A DNA stretch of 11,348 nt from an uncultured Acidobacteriota bacterium (GTDB lineage Bacteria > Acidobacteriota > Vicinamibacteria > Vicinamibacterales > UBA8438): NCBI GenBank assembly GCA_913043805.1, contig CAJWMX010000047.1:1-11348 (forward strand), in the 5' to 3' direction. The notes under the pieces are model-generated. The model was given only the letters and a program-made list of their open reading frames with translations, was not told where the DNA came from and made no database searches. Position numbers and translations under genes: made by a program. This document shows positions 1 through 6,110 of the stretch, piece after piece. Positions within the stretch are counted from its first letter, which is position 1. The number at the start of each line of letters is the position of its first letter.

Positions 1-2
1 CC

Positions 3-260
3 TACACCTACCATCCGCGCGTGCTCGAAGAGCTGCTGCTCTTTGGCGTGCGGCCGTTGCCGACCACTCCGCCGGAGAAGGCCAAGGAGGTCGTCAACGA
101 TCTGTATCGGTATGAGCTGCGTCGGTTGAGCAAGCGGCTGCGCCGCAAGGAGATTCCGAACGCGGGTTATTCCGACCGGGTGGTCGAGCTGCGCAAGAAA
201 TACTTCCTGCTGTCGATCCGGCTGGAACTCTGGACTCGACCCGCGAACGCCGACGGGTAG
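3..260 (+). CDS. Unknown protein, C-terminal part (5' end outside window)
   Basis: The frame is open from the window edge and ends at TAG 258-260; 85 residues are visible. A GTG at 21 could start a short protein, but the frame stays open upstream of it, so a truncated longer gene is more likely. The visible part is soluble-looking, strongly basic and mostly helical: a YHPR segment near the edge, then LLLFGVRPLPTTPPE, then a helix with LYRYELRRLSKRLRRKEIP, then an RVVELRKKYFLLS segment and a Trp near the end. There is no membrane segment or known catalytic motif. The pattern feels like a conserved protein C-terminus, but I cannot name the family. It converges on the aldolase gene with an 11-bp gap that forms a hairpin. 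Confidence 0.7.
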   Translation, partial: YTYHPRVLEELLLFGVRPLPTTPPEKAKEVVNDLYRYELRRLSKRLRRKEIPNAGYSDRVVELRKKYFLLSIRLELWTRPANADG

Positions 261-275
261 GTCGTCCTGACCTAC
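257..275. terminator. Hairpin between convergent genes, containing both stop codons
   Basis: A perfect 7-bp inverted repeat, GTAGGTC (257-263) and GACCTAC (269-275), is separated by the 5-nt loop GTCCT. The left arm contains the TAG stop of the upstream plus-strand gene (258-260). The right arm contains CTA (272-274), the TAG stop of the minus-strand aldolase. It can form on either transcript, so it is a candidate bidirectional 3'-end structure. There is no T-tract, so it is not a textbook intrinsic terminator. Confidence 0.4.
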
Positions 276-1363
276 GCGATCGTGATTTCTTTGGTCAGGT
301 AGACGTCCTGAATGGCGTTGAGCAGCGTGACGCCTTCGCTCATCGGGCGCTGGAACGCCTTCCGGCCAGAGATCAGGCCCGTGCCGCCGGCGCGCTTGTT
401 GATGACGGCGGTTTTCACCGCCTCCTTGAGGTCGCTCTCGCCTGAGGACGCGCCGCCGGAGTTGATGAGTCCGGCCCGGCCCATGTAGCAGTTGGCTACC
501 TGATAGCGGGTCAGGTCGATCGGGTGGTCGGTCGTCAGCTGTTCGTAGACGCCCTTGTGCGTCTTGCCGAACTTGAGCGCGGTATAGCCGCCGTTGGTCT
601 CCGGCAGCTTCTGTTTGATGATGTCCGCCTCGATCGTCACGCCGAGGTGGTTCGCCTGCCCGGTCAGGTCGGCGGCGGTGTGGTAGTCGGCCTCGGCGGT
701 CTTGAAGTCCGAGTTGCGGAGGTAGCACCACAGCACGGTGAACATTCCCAGTTCGTGCGCCTGCTGGAACATCTCCGACACCTCGATCAGTTGCCGGCGT
801 GACTCGTCCGACCCGAAGTAGATCGTGGCGCCCACACCCATCGCACCCATGTCGAACGCCTGTTCGATGGTGGCGAAACGAATCTGGTCGAAGCTGTTCG
901 GGTAGGAGATGAACTCGTTGTGGTTGAACTTCAGGATGAACGGGATCTTGTGCGCGTAGCGACGCGAGACGGCGCCGAGCACACCGAGGGTCGAGGCGAC
1001 GGCGTTACATCCGCCGTCGATCGCGAGCTTCACGATGTTCTCGGGGTCGAAGTAGGCCGGATTCGGCGCGAACGAGGCGCCGCCAGAATGCTCGATGCCC
1101 TGGTCGACCGGCAGGATCGAGACGTAGCCGGTGTCGGCCAACCTGCCCGATCCGAAGAGCGACTGGAGTGCGGTCTGGACCCGAATCGGGCGGTCGGACG
1201 GGGCGACGCAGCGGTCGACGAAGTCGGGGCCCGGTAGATGGAGGCTGTCGGCGGGAATCGTCGAGCACGTATGTTCGAGCAGCGCGGCGTCATCGCTCAG
1301 CACGCTCAGAAGTCCGTCGAGTCCCGAAACACCTGCCTTGTAGTCGATCGTCGCTGAACCCAC
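272..1363 (-). CDS. fbaB: Class I fructose-bisphosphate aldolase (FbaB/DhnA type)
   Basis: Cytoplasmic Schiff-base aldolase that cleaves or forms fructose-1,6-bisphosphate from DHAP and glyceraldehyde-3-phosphate in glycolysis/gluconeogenesis. From the GTG at 1363 it is 363 residues, close to the roughly 350 of E. coli FbaB, and it resembles that protein as I recall it over nearly the whole length. Visible landmarks: ILPVDQGIEHS near residues 83-93, a WCYLRN segment with the likely proton-relay Tyr214, the Schiff-base lysine Lys250 in EADIIKQK, and phosphate-binding INSGG (300-304) and GLISGRKAF (329-337). A GTG at 1372 is also in frame, but GAGGTGAG (1368-1375) lies just ahead of the 1363 GTG and favours the latter. 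It probably has its own transcript with a leader of about 85 nt. It overlaps nothing and ends in TAG. Confidence 0.95.
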   Translation of the reverse strand: MGSATIDYKAGVSGLDGLLSVLSDDAALLEHTCSTIPADSLHLPGPDFVDRCVAPSDRPIRVQTALQSLFGSGRLADTGYVSILPVDQGIEHSGGASFAPNPAYFDPENIVKLAIDGGCNAVASTLGVLGAVSRRYAHKIPFILKFNHNEFISYPNSFDQIRFATIEQAFDMGAMGVGATIYFGSDESRRQLIEVSEMFQQAHELGMFTVLWCYLRNSDFKTAEADYHTAADLTGQANHLGVTIEADIIKQKLPETNGGYTALKFGKTHKGVYEQLTTDHPIDLTRYQVANCYMGRAGLINSGGASSGESDLKEAVKTAVINKRAGGTGLISGRKAFQRPMSEGVTLLNAIQDVYLTKEITIA

Positions 1364-1367
1364 TGAT

Positions 1368-1375
1368 CTCACCTC
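1368..1375 (-). promoter_or_regulatory. Ribosome binding site deciding the fbaB start
   Basis: On the minus strand GAGGTGAG closely matches the anti-Shine-Dalgarno complement and ends 4 nt before the GTG at 1363. It contains the alternative upstream GTG (1372) within itself. This favours the downstream GTG as the true start. Confidence 0.6.
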
Positions 1376-1455
1376 GGTCGTGAACGTGGCCGGGCCCGGA
1401 GCGCACCGGCCGGGAGGGAATCCTCGAACCGCGTGGCGCGGCTCACCGACCGCAT

Positions 1456-1461
1456 ATTGTA
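1456..1461 (-). promoter_or_regulatory. Candidate -10 element (TACAAT) upstream of fbaB
   Basis: The minus strand reads TCATACAATATG; TACAAT matches the sigma-70 -10 consensus at 5 of 6 bases in otherwise very GC-rich sequence. Transcription would begin near 1449, giving a leader of about 85 nt. No convincing -35 is seen 16-18 bp upstream. The leader has a 6-bp inverted repeat (GGCCGG 1388-1393 with CCGGCC 1406-1411) that may fold; I assign it no function. Confidence 0.4.
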
Positions 1462-1511
1462 TGAGAAACCGGAGGACAGCACGAAGTCCCCGCGTGGTGG
1501 CCTGATCGTGG

Positions 1512-1883
1512 CTACCGCTTGAGCAGCCAGCCCAGGACCGACCCTAGGTCGGCCGCTGGCGCACTGAACTCTTCGGGAGTCCACAGGGCCTGGAAGTCGT
1601 CGTGGGTGGGCGGGCCGAACGGCACGGGGCCGTTATGGAGATCGAAGCCCTCGTACAGGTTGATCTCCGGTGCTTGGGCGTAGACCGACACGTAGTAGTC
1701 GAGCTTGAGCAGCGACCGTTCCTCGTCGCTTTCGGGCAGGTCCGCCAGTCGCCGCTTCAGACGCTCGAGGTTGACCGCCAGCTCCACCGACGGGAGCGGG
1801 TCGACATCGCGCTCTTGCGCCGAGGCCCCTCCCAGCCAGAGCGCGAGCAGCAGGAGCGACGAGACGAGGATGGTGCGTCCCAT
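1512..1883 (-). CDS. Small secreted protein of unknown function
   Basis: A 123-residue protein from the ATG at 1883. It begins with a short Arg-containing n-region, a hydrophobic core of Leu/Val/Ala (residues 5-18) and an Ala-Ser-Ala cleavage site before Gln-Glu (about residue 23), so it should be exported by Sec. The mature part starts acidic, has a helical region with repeated Leu/Arg (roughly 33-60), then a Tyr-rich stretch LDYYVSVYAQAPEINLYEGFD, then GPVPFGPPTHDDF and APAADLG. I recognise no enzyme motif. The reading frame stays open upstream to 2171, but that extension runs antisense through the heme-protein gene and lacks a signal peptide at its start, so I reject it. It is divergent from the Cld-family gene; 148 bp separate its stop from the fbaB start. 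Confidence 0.75.
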   Translation of the reverse strand: MGRTILVSSLLLLALWLGGASAQERDVDPLPSVELAVNLERLKRRLADLPESDEERSLLKLDYYVSVYAQAPEINLYEGFDLHNGPVPFGPPTHDDFQALWTPEEFSAPAADLGSVLGWLLKR

Positions 1884-1922
1884 GGACAACTCGACACTAT
1901 CACCCCGGCCAGACGCCGACAA

Positions 1923-1936
1923 CCCAGCCGGCTGGG
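1923..1936. promoter_or_regulatory. 14-bp perfect palindrome in a divergent promoter region
   Basis: CCCAGCCGGCTGGG is identical to its reverse complement. It lies in the 118-bp gap between the divergent starts at 1883 and 2002, about 29 bp upstream of a possible plus-strand -10 (TAGAAT, 1966-1971). That position, just upstream of or over the -35 zone, suits a dimeric regulator's operator. It could also be a GC-rich coincidence. Confidence 0.3.
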
Positions 1937-1965
1937 GTGCTCCGAGAGTAAGACGCCGCCTCGTA

Positions 1966-1971
1966 TAGAAT
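1966..1971 (+). promoter_or_regulatory. Candidate -10 element (TAGAAT) for the Cld-family gene
   Basis: TCGTATAGAATGG contains TAGAAT, 5 of 6 bases matching the -10 consensus, 30 bp before the ATG at 2002, and it is one of the few AT-rich spots in the gap. No good -35 is seen near 1943-1949, so an activator or an alternative sigma factor is possible. Confidence 0.35.
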
Positions 1972-2001
1972 GGTCGCCCGATTCTTCGAGGCCAGAGCTC
2001 C

Positions 2002-2814
2002 ATGACCGAAAAAACCGACGCCCCCCCCGCAGCCCGTCCCCCCTCGGGTGGCCGCCCGCCGGCGGCCGCGATGGAGAAATTCGTGCCGGATCTGGTCGAG
2101 CACGGCGCTCCGGTGCGCGGCGAGGCGCAGAGCCTCGAATCGCGTCTCTTCGTCCAGCTCCAGGTCTTCACCGGGTGTCTCGACCAGGGCGCGGTGATCG
2201 ATGCGGTTCGCTCCAGCGGCCTCGAGGCGGCGGTCTACGCCAACGTGAACGACCCGCGCGGGGTCGGCGTGGTGCTGATGACCGAAGATCCGCAGTTGTT
2301 CGTCGAAGCGGGACGGGAGTTGCTGGCCGGGCCGGTCTTCACGGGGCTGACCCCGTTGCCGGATTTCACCATGCTCGGACGCACCTATGCGAGCGGGCGT
2401 GAAGCCGACCTGGCCGACTTTCTGCTCCATCGGGTGCGTCGGCACGTCCTCGACCCGAATCAGCCCTGGGGCGTGTGGTATCCGCTGCGCCGTCTCGGCG
2501 CGTTCAATCGGCTGTCACGTGGCGAGCAGGGCAAGATCCTAATGGAGCACGGCATGATCGGCCGTGGATACGGCGAGCTCGGGTTGGCGGTGGACGTGCG
2601 GCTCGAGTGTCACGGTCTCGACCGGGATGACAACGAGTTCGTGATCGGGTTGATCGGTCCCGAGCTCTATCCGTTGTCGAAGCTGGTCAAGGACATGCGA
2701 CCCACCGTGCAGACGTCCCAGTACATGCAGGAGATGGGGCCGTTCTTCGTGGGTCGAACGATCTACCAGGCGCCGGTGCCGGAGGCCTCCCGCTCCGACC
2801 AGTCCGACTACTAG
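2002..2814 (+). CDS. Chlorite dismutase-family heme protein (coproheme decarboxylase-like)
   Basis: A 270-residue cytoplasmic protein with no signal peptide. After a Pro/Ala-rich, low-complexity first 23 residues, it follows the chlorite dismutase/HemQ fold: N-terminal ferredoxin-like half (about 45-145), WGVWYPLRR (156-164), LMEHGMIGRGY (180-190) and C-terminal YPLSKLVKDMR with GPFFVGR (223-252). His183 is the expected proximal heme ligand. Tyr160 matches the YPM-type tyrosine that is radical-forming in coproheme decarboxylases (ChdC). The residue 13 beyond the His, the distal position (Arg in true chlorite dismutase, Gln in Firmicutes ChdC, Ala in actinobacterial ChdC), reads as Ala196. So decarboxylation of coproheme in heme synthesis is more likely than chlorite detoxification, but the assignment is by eye. 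A second ATG (Met24, at 2071) could be an alternative start. It ends in tandem in-frame TAG TAG and overlaps the convergent GGT gene by 4 bp. Confidence 0.88.
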   Translation: MTEKTDAPPAARPPSGGRPPAAAMEKFVPDLVEHGAPVRGEAQSLESRLFVQLQVFTGCLDQGAVIDAVRSSGLEAAVYANVNDPRGVGVVLMTEDPQLFVEAGRELLAGPVFTGLTPLPDFTMLGRTYASGREADLADFLLHRVRRHVLDPNQPWGVWYPLRRLGAFNRLSRGEQGKILMEHGMIGRGYGELGLAVDVRLECHGLDRDDNEFVIGLIGPELYPLSKLVKDMRPTVQTSQYMQEMGPFFVGRTIYQAPVPEASRSDQSDY

Positions 2815-4505
2815 TAGGCGAGGGCCCAACCCTCGCGACGTCGATCCGCGCCGGCGATCCGTCGACCGGTCATCTGGTCGATGACGACCGCCTGCGCCCC
2901 TCCGAACTCGGCGGTCCAGCCTGTCCTGGCGTGGACGGTATAGCCGCGCGCTTCGAGCGCGTCCCGCACCTCCTGAGGCATCCGATCCTCGATCGCCAGC
3001 GATCCGTCGTTCAGTCGTCGGATGCGGGGCGCGTCGATCGCCTCCTGCGGGCTCATCCCGAACAGATGGATGTTGTTCAGTACCTGGGTGATTGTGTGGG
3101 TCTGGCCGTCGCCTCCCGGAGTGCCCAGCGCGAGCAGCGGGAGATCGTTGCTCAGGACGATGACCGGGCAGAGGGTGTGGAACGGGCGCCGATATGGGGC
3201 GAAGACGTTGGGGTGTGCTTCATCGAGCTGAAAGAGTGAGCCCCGGTTGTGGAGAACGATGCCGGTCTCGGGTACGACCAGGCCGGAGCCAAAGCTCGCG
3301 AACAGGCTCTGAATCAGCGAGACGACGTTTCCGTACTGGTCGACGGCGATCACATAGACGGTGTTCGGATTGTCCTCGCTCGTGATCGCCTCGACGATGG
3401 GCGCTCGACCTCCAGGGTCGATGCCCTCGGCCAGGGCCCGGATACGGCCCGGTTCGAGCAGCTCGTCGGGCGTGGTGCGCATGGCGGCCGGGTCGGCCAC
3501 TTCGGCGTCCCGGTCGAGGAAGGCGAGGCGTATCGCCTCGGCCACGGTGTGGAGATAGTCGGGCGAGTTGTGTCCCATGGCCGTCAGGTCATGGTGCTGC
3601 AGCAGGGCCAGCTCTTCGAGCAGGGTGACGCCCTGGCTGTTGGGCGGCATGGCCACCACCTCGAGCCCCTGATACCGCGTCCGGATCGGCACCGTCCACT
3701 CGGGCAGGTAGTTCTCCATGTCGTTGTAGCCGACCAGCCCTCCCCGCTCTTCGATGAAGCGCACGATCCGCCGACCCAGCGCGCCGGTATACAACTCCTC
3801 CCATCCTTGTTCCTGGATGGTCCTGAGAGTCGCGGCCAGGTCGGGACGCGGCAGCACCGAGCCGACCGTCGGCGCCGCGCCCCCAGGCAAGAAGATTCGA
3901 GCCGCTTCCGGCTCCGCCCGGAGCTTGTCCTCGGCGGCTAGGATGTCTTCCTCCAGCCGCTCCGAAACCGGCAGGCCCTGTTCGGCCAGGAGGATCGCCG
4001 GTTGCAGGGCCTGGGCCAGGGGGATGGTGCCGAAGCGACGCAGTCCCTCGGCCCAGCCGCCGACCGCGCCCGGGACCGAGATGCTGAGCGGCCCGGTCGC
4101 GGGCATCTCTTCGTGACCCGCCGCCTTCAGCTCCTCGAGCGTCATCCGGCTGCCGGCGCGACCTGACGCATTCAGCCCGTAGGTCAGGTTCGTGGCCGAG
4201 TCGTGGTAGAGGAGCAGCATGTCGCCACCCACGCCGTTCATGTGCGGGCGAGCCACGGCCAGCACGGCAGCGGCGGTGATGGCCGCGTCCATGGCGAGCC
4301 CGCCACCCTGCAGCACCGCGAGTCCGGCCTCGGCGGCCAGTGGGTGACCGGCCGTCACCGCCACTTCGGTGCCGCGGGCGTCCCGACCCGGTTCCACGTC
4401 CCGGGCGATCGTGGCGCCGCAGCCCACACCCGTTGACGCGACGACGGCGGCGAGTCCGACCGTGGCGATGCGCCGAGACAGGGAGTGAGTGCGCTGTACC
4501 AGCAT
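2811..4505 (-). CDS. ggt: Gamma-glutamyltransferase-family Ntn hydrolase, exported
   Basis: A 564-residue self-processing Ntn hydrolase that transfers or hydrolyses gamma-glutamyl (or related acyl) groups, likely periplasmic. The N-terminus has Arg-Arg at 11-12, a hydrophobic stretch and GVGC at 26-29, a possible but non-ideal lipobox. The large subunit contains RPHMNGVGGD and NASGRAG, whose Arg116 corresponds to the substrate-carboxylate Arg of E. coli GGT. The predicted nucleophile and new N-terminus is Thr382 in PNTVYV, giving a small subunit of 183 residues, close to the usual 190. The oxyanion motif GTPGGDG is at 461-467. The nucleophile is followed by Val rather than a second Thr, and SLIQS with FGSGLVVP follows, which puts it in a GGT-like subgroup whose substrate is unsettled. 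The start at 4505 is fixed by GGAGG five bases upstream; longer forms would run into the divergent transporter gene. Confidence 0.93.
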   Translation of the reverse strand: MLVQRTHSLSRRIATVGLAAVVASTGVGCGATIARDVEPGRDARGTEVAVTAGHPLAAEAGLAVLQGGGLAMDAAITAAAVLAVARPHMNGVGGDMLLLYHDSATNLTYGLNASGRAGSRMTLEELKAAGHEEMPATGPLSISVPGAVGGWAEGLRRFGTIPLAQALQPAILLAEQGLPVSERLEEDILAAEDKLRAEPEAARIFLPGGAAPTVGSVLPRPDLAATLRTIQEQGWEELYTGALGRRIVRFIEERGGLVGYNDMENYLPEWTVPIRTRYQGLEVVAMPPNSQGVTLLEELALLQHHDLTAMGHNSPDYLHTVAEAIRLAFLDRDAEVADPAAMRTTPDELLEPGRIRALAEGIDPGGRAPIVEAITSEDNPNTVYVIAVDQYGNVVSLIQSLFASFGSGLVVPETGIVLHNRGSLFQLDEAHPNVFAPYRRPFHTLCPVIVLSNDLPLLALGTPGGDGQTHTITQVLNNIHLFGMSPQEAIDAPRIRRLNDGSLAIEDRMPQEVRDALEARGYTVHARTGWTAEFGGAQAVVIDQMTGRRIAGADRRREGWALAY

Positions 4506-4597
4506 GCGTTCCTCCAGACCGGTCGATCTTACCGTGAGTATTTGACCCCATTTGGTCGCCGGTCGGCCTATTGGCAACGTCTGGTAGGATTGCGGCC
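4506..4597. other. Divergent intergenic region between ggt and the NRAMP-like gene
   Basis: This 92-bp region must hold both promoters. It is less GC-rich than its flanks around 4530-4555. On the plus strand there is a TTGACC near 4543 and a TAGGAT immediately upstream of the ATG, but no well-spaced pair; on the minus strand, TAAGAT lies about 25 bp before the ggt start. Short inverted repeats occur (GACCGGTC; GACC-N6-GGTC), all GC-rich and of uncertain meaning. I see no recognisable metal-regulator (Fur/MntR-like) box. Confidence 0.3.
4511..4515 (-). promoter_or_regulatory. Strong ribosome binding site for ggt
   Basis: The minus strand has GGAGG followed by 5 nt and the ATG at 4505. It is the best Shine-Dalgarno in the window and rules out the longer frame that opens at 4652. 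Confidence 0.75.
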
Positions 4598-6076
4598 ATG
4601 CCGGACCAGCACGAGCGTCTCGATGTGTTGCCGTTGCCCGACACCGGTCCACGCGGACTGATGCGGCACTTCGGTCCGGGGCTCATCTTGATGATGACCG
4701 GGATCGGCACCAGTCACCTGGTGACCGCGCCGGTGGCCGGTGGGCGTTTCGGATATGCCCTACTCTGGTGTATTCCGCTCGCCTACGTCTTCAAGTACTA
4801 CGGCTTCGAGATGGCGTTCCGGTTCACCAACGCCACCGGGCGGAGCATGCTTGACGCCTACTCCACCGCACCCGGGAAGTGGCCGGTCTACTACGTGCTG
4901 GTCACCACCGTGATCCAGTGCGCCCTCGGGCAGGCCGGCCGGCTGGCCGCCGCGGCCGCCGTGCTCTTCTTCATCTTCTCGGAGTTCTTCGGGCTGGGGT
5001 TGCCCAGCTGGGTGTTCGGGTTGAGCCTGGGGGCGGTCTCGGTCGGGATCATCCTCTACGGCCGCTACGCCGCGGTCGAGCTTGCCACCAAGATCCTGGC
5101 CGGCATTCTGTTCGTGTCCACGGTGGGCGTGTATCTGTTCGAGCCGGCGCCCCTGTCGGCGATGGGTCGGTTCTTTACGGTCGAGATCCCGGGCGGGTCG
5201 TGGCTCGTGATCGCCTCGTTCCTGGGATTGCTACCGACCGGCATCGACGTCTCCTTGCAGGCGTCCGAGTGGGGCAAGGCGAAGCGGGCCGGGATGGGCC
5301 GGATCCGTGAGCAGCTCGAGGCCGAAGGCATCGCGAAGCGTTTCGACCCGTTCTCGTCGAGCAAGGAAGACCTGGCGGTCGATGTCTCGGCGCTGCCGGA
5401 GCACACACAGGAGTACTGCCGACGGTGGTTCCGGATCGGCATTCTCGACTTCACGATGGGACACATCGTGTCGTTCCTGCTGGCGTCGATCTTCCTGCTG
5501 CTGGCGGCGGTGTGGCTGTATCCCGCCGAAGTGGCGGGGACGGGCGTGATCGGCGAGATTGCCAGGATCTTCACCGACAGCGTCGGGCCCGGAATGATGT
5601 TCGTGTTCGTCGGCGGGGCGTTTGCCGCTACCTTTTCCACCGCCTTCAACTACTTCGACGGATGGCCTCGGGTTGTGGCCGCGTGCTGCCGTAACCTGTT
5701 TCCGTCCACGGCGGCGCTATCAGGTATCGCCACCGACCGGCTCACGGCCGAGCATCGCAGCGCCTGGATGTCGGAGTACAACATCTACCGGATCACGATG
5801 TTCTACTCGCTTATCACCGCGGTCCTGATCATCGCGGGCTTCGAGCGGCCGGTGCAGCTCGTGTTGCTGTCCTCAGCGCTCGCCTACTTCATCGCGCCGG
5901 TCATCTTTTTTCTCAACATCTACTACTGTCTGACCGTCATTCCGAAGACCGACAAGGCGTTCTACCCGTCCCAGCCGGTGATCTGGTTCAGCTGGCTCAG
6001 CCTCGCGGTGTTCACCGGCATGACCGGTCTGATCATCCTCGACCGGTTGTTCGACGTCGCCTTGTTCGGAGGCTAG
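4598..6076 (+). CDS. NRAMP-fold (SLC11-like) membrane transporter, atypical substrate site
   Basis: A 492-residue inner-membrane protein with about 11-12 hydrophobic helices. The start GPGLILMMTGIGTSHLVTAP (27-46) matches helix 1 of NRAMP-family proteins, and GLLPTGIDVSLQASEW (210-225) matches helix 6. In true Mn/Fe transporters these helices carry DPGN and MPH; here those positions read roughly GTSH and LPTG, so conventional divalent-metal coordination is not expected. A hydrophilic loop of about 50 residues (226-278, charged, with an Asp/Ser/Lys-rich part) separates helices 6 and 7, longer than usual. The ATG at 4598 is preceded by AGGA at 4586-4589; a TTG at 4571 is in frame but lacks support. 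It is divergent from ggt (92-bp gap) and probably co-transcribed with the M23 peptidase 34 bp downstream. Family is likely; substrate unknown. Confidence 0.85.
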   Translation: MPDQHERLDVLPLPDTGPRGLMRHFGPGLILMMTGIGTSHLVTAPVAGGRFGYALLWCIPLAYVFKYYGFEMAFRFTNATGRSMLDAYSTAPGKWPVYYVLVTTVIQCALGQAGRLAAAAAVLFFIFSEFFGLGLPSWVFGLSLGAVSVGIILYGRYAAVELATKILAGILFVSTVGVYLFEPAPLSAMGRFFTVEIPGGSWLVIASFLGLLPTGIDVSLQASEWGKAKRAGMGRIREQLEAEGIAKRFDPFSSSKEDLAVDVSALPEHTQEYCRRWFRIGILDFTMGHIVSFLLASIFLLLAAVWLYPAEVAGTGVIGEIARIFTDSVGPGMMFVFVGGAFAATFSTAFNYFDGWPRVVAACCRNLFPSTAALSGIATDRLTAEHRSAWMSEYNIYRITMFYSLITAVLIIAGFERPVQLVLLSSALAYFIAPVIFFLNIYYCLTVIPKTDKAFYPSQPVIWFSWLSLAVFTGMTGLIILDRLFDVALFGG

Positions 6077-6110
6077 TCGAAGGCGCGCGACGGGCGTGGG
6101 AGCGCTGCAG

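Noticed and set aside
1884..2171. N-terminal extension of the small secreted protein
   Set aside because: It would run antisense through the start of the Cld-family gene and bury an excellent signal peptide 96 residues into the protein.
1602..2402. A 266-codon plus-strand frame spanning the small secreted gene and the start of the Cld-family gene
   Set aside because: It crosses a divergent promoter region and overlaps two better-supported genes; the translation is Arg-rich without motifs.
2002..2814. True chlorite dismutase (perchlorate respiration)
   Set aside because: No perchlorate reductase genes are nearby, the distal Arg is not at the expected spacing, and the retained Tyr points to coproheme decarboxylase-like chemistry.
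4571..4597. TTG start at 4571 for the NRAMP-like gene
   Set aside because: No ribosome binding site precedes it, while the ATG at 4598 has AGGA at suitable spacing.
3589..4710. A 373-codon minus-strand frame overlapping ggt in another phase
   Set aside because: The product is Arg/Gly-rich low-complexity sequence, as expected from a shifted frame of GC-rich coding DNA; the GGT frame carries the conserved motifs.
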